57,186 nucleotides of DNA from Spirochaetaceae bacterium (GTDB taxonomy: Bacteria > Spirochaetota > Spirochaetia > Treponematales > Treponemataceae): positions 1 through 57,186 of the forward strand of contig JAGAAX010000013.1 in NCBI GenBank assembly GCA_017614995.1, given 5' to 3'. A program made the translations under genes and the position numbers. The notes beneath the pieces are model-generated. The model worked only from the letters and a program-made list of their open reading frames with translations. It was not told where the DNA came from and did no database searches. This document shows, in pieces, positions 17,373-26,830 of this stretch; within the stretch, counting starts at the first letter, position 1, and every line of letters starts with the position of its first letter.

Positions 17373-19316
17373 ATGGCTTATGGTTTTGTTAAGACTGCTT
17401 GTGTCAGTCCGCGCTTAAAAGTTGCAGACTGCTGTTTTAATGCTGAAAAAATCGTAGAAGCGGCTGAGACTGCCGCCGGAAAGGGAGCGGCTGTTATTGT
17501 GTTCCCGGAACTTTCTATAACGGCTTATACTTGCGGCGATTTGTTTTTTCAGCAGGCTCTGCTAAAGTCGGCAGAGGAACAGCTTGCCTTGATTATCAAA
17601 AAAACTTCAAAGCTTGGTTCGCTGATTTTTGTGGGGCTTCCTGTTGCTAGAACTGAAGGCATTTACAATTGTGCGGCTGCAATTTGCGGCGGTCAGCTTC
17701 TTGCCCTTTATGCTAAGTCATATCTTCCAAACTACGGTGAATTTTATGAACGGCGGCAGTTTACGCCTTTTCAACAGAATATGGAAACTCAGTTTATCAG
17801 TTTTGCAGGCTTTGAGAATGTACCTTTCGGAACTGATATTCTTCTTCAGGAGCAATCTGATTCTAGCTTAACTATTGCCTGCGAAATCTGCGAAGACCTC
17901 TGGGTGCCTGTACCGCCTTCAAGCCGCCATGTGCTTGCAGGCGCAACTCTTATTGCAAACCTTTCAGCCGGAAACGAAATTATCGGAAAAGCCGAATACC
18001 GCCGGAATCTCGTAAAGTCTCAGTCGGCGCGTTCAATCTGCGCCTATCTTTATGCAAATGCAGGAATGGACGAATCTACTCAGGATATGGTTTTTGCGGG
18101 GCATAATCTTATTGTAGAAAACGGAAGCCTGCTCGCCGAGTCTGCTTTATTTTCTAATGAGGCTGTTTACGCTGATATTGATATAGAGCGCCTGTGTCAG
18201 GAGCGCCGGAGAACTACAAGCTTTAGTTTTTCAGCAAATAACAATTTTTTTGATTCGGATTATGTTACAGTGCCGTTCAGCTTAAAAGCAGAAAAGGCTT
18301 GCACAGACAGCGGATTCTTGCGCTATATCGATGCCCATCCTTTTGTTCCGAATGATGCTGAAAAGCGCTCGCAGCGCTGTCTTGAAGTTATCACACTCCA
18401 GTATCAGGGGCTGGCAAAACGCCTGCGCCATATAAACTGCCAGTCTGCGGTTATAGGGCTTTCTGGCGGATTAGACTCAACGCTTGCGCTTCTTATTACA
18501 TGCAGGGCTTTTGACAGTGTAGGTGTGAGCCGCGAAAAAATCACTGCAATCACGATGCCTTGTTTCGGCACAACAGACCGAACCTACAATAACGCCTGTG
18601 CTCTTGCCAAAGAATGCGGCGTTACTCTTAAAGAAGTCCGCATTGCCGATTCAGTGTGCCAGCATTTTAAAGATATTGGGCAGGACGAAGCGGTTCACGA
18701 CGTAACTTACGAGAACTGCCAGGCACGCGAGCGCACACAAGTGCTTATGGATTATGCGAATAAGACTAACGGAATTGTAATTGGTACGGGCGACCTTTCT
18801 GAGCTTGCTCTGGGCTGGTGTACCTACAACGGCGACCACATGTCTATGTACGGCGTAAATTCTTCTATTCCAAAGACTTTGGTGCGTTATCTTGTACAGT
18901 GGTTTGCTGATGAAAATGATTCTGCCGTTCTGCGCGACATTTTAGACACGCCGGTTTCGCCGGAGCTTCTTCCGCCGGCAGAAGGCAAAATCTCTCAAGT
19001 GACAGAAGACCTTGTAGGTCCTTACGAGCTGCACGACTTTTTCCTGTATTATCTTTTGCGCTTCGGCTTTTCACCGTCAAAGATTTTCTTTTTGGCGCAG
19101 CATTCAGAGCTTGCAAAAACTTACAGCAGCGGAATTATCTTAAAATGGCTCAAAACCTTTTACAGGCGTTTCTTCAGCCAGCAGTTTAAGCGAAGCTGTA
19201 TGCCGGACGGCGCAAAAGTGGGTACAATCAATCTTTCTCCGCGCGGTGACTGGCGCATGCCGAGCGACGCTATGGCTTCGCTCTGGCTTGAGGAAGTTGA
19301 AAAGATTCAGGCATAG
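17373..19316 (+). CDS. nadE: Glutamine-dependent NAD+ synthetase
   Basis: The 647-residue two-domain enzyme makes NAD+ from deamido-NAD+, ATP and glutamine in the last step of NAD biosynthesis. The N-terminal nitrilase-type glutaminase shows the Glu-Lys-Cys triad (E46 in FPELSITAY, K115 in YAKSYLPNYGEF, C170 in ACEICEDLW). The C-terminal ATP-pyrophosphatase domain carries the P-loop GLSGGLDS (362-369). The size fits the glutamine-dependent type. GAAGGTG precedes the ATG, and an extended -10 box lies upstream. The gene is transcribed alone and is followed by a 117-bp gap before thrC. Confidence 0.95.
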   Translation: MAYGFVKTACVSPRLKVADCCFNAEKIVEAAETAAGKGAAVIVFPELSITAYTCGDLFFQQALLKSAEEQLALIIKKTSKLGSLIFVGLPVARTEGIYNCAAAICGGQLLALYAKSYLPNYGEFYERRQFTPFQQNMETQFISFAGFENVPFGTDILLQEQSDSSLTIACEICEDLWVPVPPSSRHVLAGATLIANLSAGNEIIGKAEYRRNLVKSQSARSICAYLYANAGMDESTQDMVFAGHNLIVENGSLLAESALFSNEAVYADIDIERLCQERRRTTSFSFSANNNFFDSDYVTVPFSLKAEKACTDSGFLRYIDAHPFVPNDAEKRSQRCLEVITLQYQGLAKRLRHINCQSAVIGLSGGLDSTLALLITCRAFDSVGVSREKITAITMPCFGTTDRTYNNACALAKECGVTLKEVRIADSVCQHFKDIGQDEAVHDVTYENCQARERTQVLMDYANKTNGIVIGTGDLSELALGWCTYNGDHMSMYGVNSSIPKTLVRYLVQWFADENDSAVLRDILDTPVSPELLPPAEGKISQVTEDLVGPYELHDFFLYYLLRFGFSPSKIFFLAQHSELAKTYSSGIILKWLKTFYRRFFSQQFKRSCMPDGAKVGTINLSPRGDWRMPSDAMASLWLEEVEKIQA

Positions 19317-19433
19317 AAGAATTTGCCCTGGACAGGCGCCACTTGCTTTAGTTTCATAATTAAGTAGTGCCTGCTATCTTGTTCGTTATTGTATAATATG
19401 TTAGATTTAGAGTAAATTTAGGATACAAACAAT

Positions 19434-20846
19434 ATGATTTACAGAGATACCAGAGATTCGTCATTTGCTGTTGATTTTAGAACGGCTGTTTTAAGTGGAA
19501 TGAACGCCAAAACAGGCGGTCTTTATGTACCGGAAACTATTCCCCAGCTTCCAAAAGATCTTTTATGCCGGAGTGTTGCACCTTCTTTTAGAGATGTCGC
19601 ATTAGAAGCTGCAAAACCTTTTGTTGACGGCGAAATTCCTGATGCAGATTTGCAGGATATTATAATTGACGCATATCCTTTCAGTGCGCAGATAGTTCCA
19701 ATAGACAGAATCACTTATGTGATGGAGCTTTTTCATGGTCCGACATGCGCATTCAAAGACTTTGGCGCGCGCTTTATGGCACGCACAATGTCGTATTTTA
19801 ACCGCAATGAAAATACAGCCCTTCATATTCTTGTAGCAACTTCTGGTGATACAGGAAGCGCCGTCGGCAGCGCCTTCCATAATGTTCCGGGGCTTGATGT
19901 AACAATTCTTTACCCGCGCGGCAAAATCAGTCCGCTGCAGGAAAAGCAGCTTTCAACTTTTACAGGTAATGTAAGGGCGCTTTCAGTTGAAGGCACTTTT
20001 GACGACTGTCAGAAACTTGTAAAAACAGCTTTTGTTGATGCAGATTTACGTCAGAAATTCCGTCTTTCATCTGCAAATTCTATCAATATTTCAAGACTTC
20101 TGCCGCAAAGCTTTTATTACACTTATGCTGCTTTGTATGTTCAGCAGAGAGCCGCGCTTGACAACAAGATTGAGAATCCTTCGATTATCATGTCTGTTCC
20201 GTCCGGCAATTTCGGCAACCTTACTTCTGGTCTTATTGCACGCGAAATGGGCGCGCCAATCAAAGGCTTTATTGCCGCTACAAACGACAACCACACTGTA
20301 CCGGACTGGATTTTCTCTGGCGAATACAATGCACGTCCGTCTGTTTCGACATATTCAAATGCAATGGATGTAGGTGCGCCGAGCAATTATGAGAGAATCC
20401 GCCACATGTATACGCTTGAGCAGGTGCGCGATCTTTTTGCTTCTTATTGGGTTGACAATCAGGGCACACTCGACGGAATCGTGGAATGTTACAAGAACAC
20501 AGGCTATATTATAGACCCGCATGGAGCGGTTGCATGGGCAGCATGGAATGATATCCGTTCCGGCGCAATGGAAAAACTGCTTAAAGGCGAGAAAGGCGAC
20601 CCTGAAAAACCTGGGCTTACACCGAATGTTCCTGCATGGGCAAAAGACATTACAGACAAAAAAGCTGTCGGCGTTATTCTTGAAACAGCTCATCCTGCAA
20701 AATTCGGCGAAGTTGTCTACAAGGCAATTGCACGCGAACCGTCTATTCCAGACAGACTTCAGCGGATTATGAAACTGCCTGACATGTCTATCCCTATGAC
20801 GAACAACTACAGCGCCTTCAAAGACTGGCTTATTGATAATCTGTAA
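19434..20846 (+). CDS. thrC: Threonine synthase
   Basis: The 470-residue PLP enzyme converts O-phosphohomoserine to threonine. The PLP lysine is K108 in FHGPTCAFKDFG, followed by the phosphate-binding TSGDTGSA and the Gly-rich SVPSGNFGN. The N-terminal YVPE segment is typical of the long ThrC class found in bacteria and fungi. TTAGGA lies about 11 nt before the ATG. The 117-bp upstream gap holds a TATAAT at 19392-19397 with no clear -35, and I see no T-box or other leader regulation. Its presence suggests this organism makes its own threonine, unlike host-restricted T. pallidum. Confidence 0.95.
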   Translation: MIYRDTRDSSFAVDFRTAVLSGMNAKTGGLYVPETIPQLPKDLLCRSVAPSFRDVALEAAKPFVDGEIPDADLQDIIIDAYPFSAQIVPIDRITYVMELFHGPTCAFKDFGARFMARTMSYFNRNENTALHILVATSGDTGSAVGSAFHNVPGLDVTILYPRGKISPLQEKQLSTFTGNVRALSVEGTFDDCQKLVKTAFVDADLRQKFRLSSANSINISRLLPQSFYYTYAALYVQQRAALDNKIENPSIIMSVPSGNFGNLTSGLIAREMGAPIKGFIAATNDNHTVPDWIFSGEYNARPSVSTYSNAMDVGAPSNYERIRHMYTLEQVRDLFASYWVDNQGTLDGIVECYKNTGYIIDPHGAVAWAAWNDIRSGAMEKLLKGEKGDPEKPGLTPNVPAWAKDITDKKAVGVILETAHPAKFGEVVYKAIAREPSIPDRLQRIMKLPDMSIPMTNNYSAFKDWLIDNL

Positions 20847-20857
20847 ACATAGGCGTG

Positions 20858-20884
20858 GCTAGTTTGTGCAAAGCGCAAACTAGC
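20858..20884. repeat. Palindrome between convergent thrC and mutL
   Basis: A 12-bp inverted repeat (one G-T pair) with a 3-nt AAA loop, core AGTTTGTGC/GCGCAAACT. There is no T-run, so it is not a standard terminator, but it sits between two convergent genes and could end transcripts or protect 3' ends. Palindromes with a similar AGTTT...AAACT core recur at 51189 and 56911. Confidence 0.6.
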
Positions 20885-20905
20885 AGAGGCTACGAAGCAG
20901 ACCCG

Positions 20906-22780
20906 TCATTCCGTTCTTCTGACCATGTTGAAAAACTGCTCTTTGGAAATGGCTGTTAAAATAGGTCTGCCATGAGGGCAGTGCTTGTCTTCAAGCTGAA
21001 GCGCTTCTCTTGCAAGAGCTTCGGCAGTCTTGCTGTCAAGAACTGTGCCGTCTTTTACAGCAGCCCTGCATGATGCAGTTGCCGCAATACTGCGGATTAG
21101 CTCGTTCGGTGCGATGCGCTTTTCAAGCAGGTCTTTTTTCAAGTCTTCTTCTGTTCCGCTCCATTTTGTGCAGACAGATTCTATCTGCCAAGTTCCGCCG
21201 CCAGCGTTTTTAAGCTCAAAACCGGCTTTTTCAAGCTCATTTTTTATAGACTCTAAATAAGCGTCATCAGCTTCGCTTTCAGTTTCAATAATATACGGAA
21301 ACAGAAGCTTTTGCTTGGAGCCTATGCTTTGCATAAACTGATTGAACAGAATGCGCTCGTGCGCCGCGTGCTGGTCAATAAAATAAAGTGCATTGTCGGC
21401 TTCAACAAGCAGAAAAACGCCGAGAGCCGTTCCGATATAACGGAAATCGCTTCCGCTGTATTCAGGTTCGTTCTGCGCAACAGACGGCTCAAATTGTTCC
21501 GGCTGGTAAAAATGTTCCGCCGGTTCTTGGTGCATAAAGCTCGGTGCAAACTTTTCTGCCTGATATGTGCTTCTTGCAGCCGGTTCATGGTAAGGCGTGT
21601 AAGTCTTTTCAGAATAGGCGTGAAAATTATTTGAAAAGCTTTGCGCCGGTCTAACCGGCCTTTCAGAATAGTCTCTTTGAAAATGCTCCGGCTTTTTAAA
21701 GAAGTCTCCGTCTGCTTCAGAAAAAGACGGTGCTTCATCTGAAAGTTCGGCAGCTCCTTTTACAAGCTCCGCAATCGAAGAGTCTTTGTAGAAATTGCGC
21801 ACAGCACCGCTTATTGCATGATGAATCGGCGACAAATCCTTAAAGCGCACTTCTTTCTTTGCCGGGTGAATGTTAAAGTCCACAAGCTTTGAATCTACAT
21901 TGAGAAAAAGCGCCGCAACCGGGTATGTTCCGTTTGGAAAATAGCCCTGCGAGCCGTATTCGATTGCCTGAATTAGAGCGTATTCCCAAATCCGTCTGCC
22001 GTTTACAAAAATGTAGATATTGCGCTTGTCGCTGCGCCTTATTTCCGCGTCGCCCAAAACAAGCGTAAACTCAAAGCCCTGCTGCTTATCTTGAACCGAA
22101 ACTTCGTGAAAAAAGGTTGCAGGCTCGTCAAGTTCAAGTGCTTGTACAAAACGCTCGGCTTTGGTTTCTTCCGGCTGAAAATCAAACTTCACTTTTCCGT
22201 CTTGAATAAACTTAAAGCCGACGCCCGTCCACGCCATAGCTTTTTCAATAAAAGACTGCTTGCAGAGTTTCGCTTCTGCCTGCGGCTTTTTTAGAAAAAC
22301 GCGCCTTGCCGGAAAATTCTCGAAAAGCTGAGTAGACTCAACAACTGTACCTTTGTTCCATTGCGTTGGCACAACCTTGTGCTCGCTTGTTCCAAAAGCT
22401 TCAAGCTTGTGCGCAATTTCGCCCTGCCTTATAGACGTAATCTCCAGCCTTGAAACGGCGGCAATTGAGGCAAGTGCTTCACCGCGGAAGCCCAGCGTAT
22501 TAAGTTCCAATAAATCTTGGTCTGTGACAATTTTGCTTGTTGCGTGCGGGTAGGCGCAGGCTGCAAGGTCGTCTTTTGTCATGCCGAAGCCGTCATCTCT
22601 TACGCGGATTTTGGCGATGCCGCCTTCTTCGATTTCTACCGTCACAAATTTTGCGTTTGCGTCAATGGCATTGTCCATAAGTTCGCGTACAATTGCAGCC
22701 GGTCTGTCTATAACTTCGCCTGCTGCAATTTTTCTGGCTGTGTCCTGTGGCAGACGCTGTATCGGTTTCGGATTATTCAT
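20906..22780 (-). CDS. mutL: DNA mismatch repair protein MutL
   Basis: The 624-residue GHKL ATPase links MutS to downstream repair. ATP-binding motifs are present (E33 and N37 in RELMDNAIDA, DDGFGM, LGFRGEALASI). A Pro/Tyr/Glu-rich linker (about 355-435) joins the C-terminal dimer domain, which holds DQHAAHERILFN, ACRAAVKDG and CPHGRP. These mark the endonuclease-type MutL found in bacteria without MutH. The last Glu of the DQHA(x)2E(x)4E motif is Asn here. Its start overlaps the end of xseB by 8 nt, so xseA-xseB-mutL form one operon. Confidence 0.95.
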   Translation of the reverse strand: MNNPKPIQRLPQDTARKIAAGEVIDRPAAIVRELMDNAIDANAKFVTVEIEEGGIAKIRVRDDGFGMTKDDLAACAYPHATSKIVTDQDLLELNTLGFRGEALASIAAVSRLEITSIRQGEIAHKLEAFGTSEHKVVPTQWNKGTVVESTQLFENFPARRVFLKKPQAEAKLCKQSFIEKAMAWTGVGFKFIQDGKVKFDFQPEETKAERFVQALELDEPATFFHEVSVQDKQQGFEFTLVLGDAEIRRSDKRNIYIFVNGRRIWEYALIQAIEYGSQGYFPNGTYPVAALFLNVDSKLVDFNIHPAKKEVRFKDLSPIHHAISGAVRNFYKDSSIAELVKGAAELSDEAPSFSEADGDFFKKPEHFQRDYSERPVRPAQSFSNNFHAYSEKTYTPYHEPAARSTYQAEKFAPSFMHQEPAEHFYQPEQFEPSVAQNEPEYSGSDFRYIGTALGVFLLVEADNALYFIDQHAAHERILFNQFMQSIGSKQKLLFPYIIETESEADDAYLESIKNELEKAGFELKNAGGGTWQIESVCTKWSGTEEDLKKDLLEKRIAPNELIRSIAATASCRAAVKDGTVLDSKTAEALAREALQLEDKHCPHGRPILTAISKEQFFNMVRRTE

Positions 22781-23075
22781 GGCTTACTGATTTTGGCTCA
22801 AAGTTGAAAAGCTCAAGTTCCGGCTTCGCAGAATTTGCCTTTTTTGTCTTGCTCTTGCTTTTTGAAGCACCGGCTTTTTCAGTCTCTTCTTCGTCCGGCT
22901 GGTTCATAAGCATTTGAATCTTGCCTTCCATTGCGTCAAGGTCTTTTTCTATGCCGCGGACGAGTTTTATTCCCTCGTCAAACAACGCCATAGCTTCTTC
23001 AATGCCCAAGTCGCTGTCTTTAATTGAATCTGAAAGTTTCTCAAGTTTTTCAAGTCTTTCTTCGATTGTGTTCAT
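22773..23075 (-). CDS. xseB: Exodeoxyribonuclease VII small subunit
   Basis: From the ATG at 23075, which has GGAG six nt upstream, the product has 100 residues; an in-frame ATG at 23093 lacks a ribosome-binding site. The N-terminal half is the XseB helical hairpin (ERLEKLEKLSDSIKDSDLGIEEAMALFDEG then KLVRGIEKDL in sequence). The C-terminal 40 residues are a Lys/Ser/Glu-rich tail longer than usual. XseB binds XseA and is needed for cleavage of single-stranded DNA. It lies between xseA and mutL with overlaps on one side and close spacing on the other. Confidence 0.9.
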   Translation of the reverse strand: MNTIEERLEKLEKLSDSIKDSDLGIEEAMALFDEGIKLVRGIEKDLDAMEGKIQMLMNQPDEEETEKAGASKSKSKTKKANSAKPELELFNFEPKSVSHE

Positions 23076-23089
23076 ATTTTCTCCAGTTT

Positions 23090-24298
23090 TCATTTGCCGG
23101 AAGGCACTGCTTCTACAGAGCCTTTTGCAAGCCTAATTGCCAAAACAGTATTTGCTGAAACTTCTTCAGCATTTCTGATGATTTTTCCAGTTTTTTTGTC
23201 GCGCACAATCGCAAAGCCTCTGTCGAGAATCTTCTGCGGATTTGCGCTTTCAAGTTTGTGTTCTGCAAGAACAAGCCTGTTCTGCGCCTCTGTTATGCGG
23301 CTTTTCATTTCGCCGCATAAAGTGTCTCTTGCGCTGTCAAAACGCTGAACCAGCGGCGAGAGCATTTTGCGCAAATGCAGTTCCATTGCCTCAAGCGAAA
23401 AGCTTTGAAGCAAAAGCCTGCCATGCGCAATTCTGTTCATCAAAAGCTCGTACATTTCTGCTGCGCTGTTCTGCAAAAACTCATAAGTGTCTTCTTTTAG
23501 CGGAGTGACAAGCTCCGCGGCGGCAGAAGGCGTAGGCGCGCGCAAATCAGCGGCGTAATCGCTTAAAGCCGTATCAACTTCATGGCCGACTGCGCTTACA
23601 ATTGGAATTCTTGACGCGGCTACAGCTCTTACAACGCCTTCGTCAGAGAAGGGCAGCAAGTCTTCAAGAGAACCGCCGCCGCGCCCGACTATAAGCACGT
23701 CTGCAATATCAAATTTATTTGCGGCTTCAATCTGCCTGATTATTGTTGGCGGTGCGTCGTTGCCCTGCACAATACATGGAAGAATAACAATCGAAATAGA
23801 ATTGTTTCTGCGCTGTGTAATGTTCAGAATGTCTTGAAGCGCGGCGCCGTTCGGGCTTGTTATAACGCCGATTGTTCTTGGAAATCTTGGAAGCGGACGT
23901 TTTTTCGCCTGGTCAAAAAGCCCTTCGGCGGCAAGCTTGCGTCTAAGTTCTTCTATCGCCTTTAGAATGTCGCCTGTTCCGGCCTGTTCCATCGTGTCAA
24001 CGACAATCTGATATGCGCCGCGCTGTGCATAAACAGAAATAGAGCCTTTTACGCGCACAGTCATGCCGTCTTTCGGTATAAAATCTAGATAGCGTGCCTT
24101 TCCCTTAAAAAGAACCGCCGAAATTGCCGCGCCTTCATCTTTTAAGGTGAAATAATAATGACCGCTGCTTGACGGTTTAAAATTGGAGATTTCACCTTCA
24201 ATAATTATAGACTGAAAACATGCCTCTAACGAAGTCTTTATATATGCGGTCAGTTCAGAAACAGAAAATGTAGTATCTTTAGGAAAAAGTTCTGTCAC
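23090..24298 (-). CDS. xseA: Exodeoxyribonuclease VII large subunit
   Basis: The 402-residue subunit has an N-terminal OB-fold (about 8-105, with GEISNFKPSSSGHYYFTLKD), a catalytic domain holding IGVITSPNGAALQDI and VGRGGGSLEDLLPFSDE, and a C-terminal coiled-coil that binds XseB. ExoVII degrades single-stranded DNA in both directions and acts in mismatch repair and damage tolerance, which fits its coupling to mutL. The start codon is GTG with AAAGGA about 8 nt upstream. The promoter must lie in the 38 bp between this gene and the divergent SPASM gene. Confidence 0.95.
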   Translation of the reverse strand: MTELFPKDTTFSVSELTAYIKTSLEACFQSIIIEGEISNFKPSSSGHYYFTLKDEGAAISAVLFKGKARYLDFIPKDGMTVRVKGSISVYAQRGAYQIVVDTMEQAGTGDILKAIEELRRKLAAEGLFDQAKKRPLPRFPRTIGVITSPNGAALQDILNITQRRNNSISIVILPCIVQGNDAPPTIIRQIEAANKFDIADVLIVGRGGGSLEDLLPFSDEGVVRAVAASRIPIVSAVGHEVDTALSDYAADLRAPTPSAAAELVTPLKEDTYEFLQNSAAEMYELLMNRIAHGRLLLQSFSLEAMELHLRKMLSPLVQRFDSARDTLCGEMKSRITEAQNRLVLAEHKLESANPQKILDRGFAIVRDKKTGKIIRNAEEVSANTVLAIRLAKGSVEAVPSGK

Positions 24299-24336
24299 TA
24301 TTTAATCCTTTTATTTATGTGCCGATACTGAAAGAT

Positions 24337-25890
24337 ATGAAAACAATTGTTATCCTTTTTGCCGGAACCGCAGGCGAATATGCATTTTCTCCGGTTTTTG
24401 ACGGAAAATCTGCATCAGAGCGTGCTTTAAGTTGGGCTGAAAAAGTTCCGGGTGCAGATACTGTCGCAGTTCTTTCTTTGCAGAATCAGACACCGCTAAA
24501 TAGTTTATCAGTAGAAAAGCTCTCGTTCAAGCATATTGTACAAGAAAAATGGACTGTTTCTCTTCTGCTTAAAACTATAGCTGAAATTTCTTCCGGTTTT
24601 GATGCAATTGTTTACGGCTTTATAGACGCGCCTTTTTACAGCACCGAAATTACAGCCGGATTATTGGAAACATTCAAAAAATACGGCGCAGAATACTGTT
24701 TTGCAGACGGTTATCCGGCAGGGCTTGCTCCTGAAATAATTCACCACGACACAGCAAATATTTTGGCTGGTCTTGCAAAAGACAATGACGCCGCCGTAAG
24801 CCGCACCAGCATTTTTGACGTGCTTAAAATTGACATAAACGCTTTTGAAATAGAGACTGAAATTGCGCCGAAAGATTTGCGGAGTTTGCGCGTAAGTCTT
24901 TACTGTGGAACAAAAAGAGACGCGCTTCAATGTGAGCGGCTTTATTCACTTATGCAAAAATCAGACAAAGACATCTGTTCTATAATTGAATCATCAGCCG
25001 ATGTGCTTAGAACTTTGCCGGCTTTTTATTCAGTTCAAATAGCGTCTGCCTGCAAAGGTACATGCACATTCTGCCCGTACCCAAAAGCATACAAAGACAG
25101 ATTCAGCATAAGTGCCGAAAAATCTTGCGAGCTGATGCCTGTTGAGAAATTCAAAGAAATTGTTGATAAAATCTCTGACTTTTCAGATGATGCTGTCATT
25201 TCGCTCTCTCTTTGGGGAGAAGCGCTGCGCCATAAAGATTTGGCGAAAATCGTAGAGATTGTTCTTGAAAGGCCGGGACTTTCTGTGCTTATAGAAACTA
25301 CAGGCGAAGATTTGACGCCGGAAACAGCAGAGCAGATTGCCAAAGTTGTGGCGGGTGCAAGTCCGCGCAAAAACGGCCAGAAGCCTGTAAACTGGATTGT
25401 GGACATAGACTCGGCCGACGAAAGCATGTACCAGACTCTGCATGGCAACAACGGTTTTGCAAAAGCTGTGCAGGCTGTAGAAATGCTTCTGCCGCTTTTC
25501 CCAGATGCGGTTTATCCGCAGTTTTTGCGTATGCAGGAAAACGAGCTTCACATGGAGGCATTTTACCGCTATTGGAAAGAGAAGTGCGGCAAAGCGATAA
25601 TCCAGAAATACGATTCATTTGCAGACAGACTTGTGCAGCGCAAAGTTGCAGATTTAGCGCCTGTTCATAGAAATCCCTGCTGGCATATCCGCCGTGATAT
25701 GAGTATATTGATTAACGGTGATGTTCCGCTTTGCAGAGAACATATCTTTGACAATATTTGCGGCAACATATTCAAAGACAAGATAGAGGATATATGGCAG
25801 AAAGGTTTTGAAACCTTTAAATGTCATATCAACCAAGAATATAAAGGATTATGTAAGAACTGTGATGAATACTATACCTTTAATTTTTAA
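24337..25890 (+). CDS. Radical SAM/SPASM protein of the spirochaete type (spiro-SPASM)
   Basis: From ATG 24337 the protein has 517 residues (a GTG at 24319 would add six). Residues 1-220 look like a nucleotidyltransferase or GT-A-like fold (TIVILFAG start, then a DAIVYGFIDAPF segment). The radical SAM core has the C-x3-C-x2-C cluster C239, C243, C246, followed by SPASM-type cysteines near the C-terminus (PLCREH, ICGN, FKCH, GLCKNC). This matches a family I recall as limited to spirochaetes (spiro-SPASM). SPASM enzymes use extra Fe-S clusters to modify peptides, proteins or small molecules. It heads a cluster of four overlapping or abutting genes with sugar-modifying enzymes. The substrate is unknown. 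Confidence 0.8.
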   Translation: MKTIVILFAGTAGEYAFSPVFDGKSASERALSWAEKVPGADTVAVLSLQNQTPLNSLSVEKLSFKHIVQEKWTVSLLLKTIAEISSGFDAIVYGFIDAPFYSTEITAGLLETFKKYGAEYCFADGYPAGLAPEIIHHDTANILAGLAKDNDAAVSRTSIFDVLKIDINAFEIETEIAPKDLRSLRVSLYCGTKRDALQCERLYSLMQKSDKDICSIIESSADVLRTLPAFYSVQIASACKGTCTFCPYPKAYKDRFSISAEKSCELMPVEKFKEIVDKISDFSDDAVISLSLWGEALRHKDLAKIVEIVLERPGLSVLIETTGEDLTPETAEQIAKVVAGASPRKNGQKPVNWIVDIDSADESMYQTLHGNNGFAKAVQAVEMLLPLFPDAVYPQFLRMQENELHMEAFYRYWKEKCGKAIIQKYDSFADRLVQRKVADLAPVHRNPCWHIRRDMSILINGDVPLCREHIFDNICGNIFKDKIEDIWQKGFETFKCHINQEYKGLCKNCDEYYTFNF

Positions 25891-26830
25891 TCAGCGTCAG
25901 ATTCAGCGCACCGTTATCGGCGGTTCTGAATTTGTAGCACCGCTTGAGCAGTGTCTGCCTATTTCGATTGTTATTATAAACCGCGGTGCGCGGCAATATA
26001 GAAGCCAGATTTTTCAGCGCCTGCAGAATTTCAATTTCAGACAGATTATTTTTGTCGAGCAGGCCGGCAACGATTACGAGCTTGAAAATCTGACAAAGAC
26101 ATATCCGTTTGTGAAATTTCTTGTTCCGCTTGAGAAAGTTACTGTCGGCGACCTTGTAAATATGGCTGTAAGCGAAGTTGACACCGAATACGCACTTGTT
26201 CTGTGGAATGACACCTCAATTAAAGGCGACAATCTCTCGCGGAGGTTTGTCGAGAAGGTAATATCTGAACAGATTTTGTGTCAGGTTCCGTTTTTGTCAA
26301 CCGTAAGCCGGCAGGATCTTCCTGTTCAGATGGTGCCTTCAATGCCGGGCAATATTTTTACCGTAAATCCTTGTATGACATACAAAGACAAAGCCCCGAC
26401 ACTTTATCCGTTTGATTTTATCGGCTTGTATAACTGCGAAAAATTCAAGCAGCTCGGCGGCTTTGACTACACAATAAAGAACAGCTATTGGCAGAACATG
26501 GACTTTTCATTCAGAGCCTGGCTTTGGGGCGAAGAAATCCGGCTTGCAAGCCTTTTTAAGGTTGAATATCAGGAAGAAGTTATTCCAGAAGACACAACGA
26601 GAGATTTCTCTTATCTAAGATTTTACTTAAAGAATATTGCGCCTATTTTCAAGATGGACCACGCCGATTTGCCGCGCAAAAAGATGTTCAAATACATTTC
26701 AAAGGCACATTTCGGTCTTTTTGACGCAATCAGAGACTTTAACGATGCGCGCCAGTGGATAGAAAAGAACAAATACCGCTTTAAGAATGATTCCAAGATT
26801 TTTATTGATACGTGGGGAAGTCTTATATGA
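25865..26830 (+). CDS. GT-A-like glycosyltransferase
   Basis: I choose ATG 25865, which overlaps the end of the SPASM gene by 26 nt; the open frame extends upstream to 25808. The 321-residue product has a family-2-like glycosyltransferase layout: PISIVIINRG at the first strand, a segment ending ALVLWNDTSI where a D-x-D-like metal motif is expected, and LGGFDYTIKNSYWQNMDFSFR resembling the acceptor region GGFDE...EDxDLxxR. The C-terminal part is helical (FKYISKAHFGLFDAIRDF). It probably transfers a sugar in the cytoplasm. Its stop overlaps the next start (ATGA), giving tight coupling to the SpsF-PseG-methyltransferase fusion. Confidence 0.65.
   Translation: MNTIPLIFNQRQIQRTVIGGSEFVAPLEQCLPISIVIINRGARQYRSQIFQRLQNFNFRQIIFVEQAGNDYELENLTKTYPFVKFLVPLEKVTVGDLVNMAVSEVDTEYALVLWNDTSIKGDNLSRRFVEKVISEQILCQVPFLSTVSRQDLPVQMVPSMPGNIFTVNPCMTYKDKAPTLYPFDFIGLYNCEKFKQLGGFDYTIKNSYWQNMDFSFRAWLWGEEIRLASLFKVEYQEEVIPEDTTRDFSYLRFYLKNIAPIFKMDHADLPRKKMFKYISKAHFGLFDAIRDFNDARQWIEKNKYRFKNDSKIFIDTWGSLI

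Noticed and set aside
19317-19433. Riboswitch or T-box leader of thrC
   Set aside because: The gap is only 117 bp, without a T-box sequence or terminator/antiterminator pair.
20858-20884. Rho-independent terminator between thrC and mutL
   Set aside because: The hairpin is strong but neither side has a T-run, so it is listed as a palindromic repeat.
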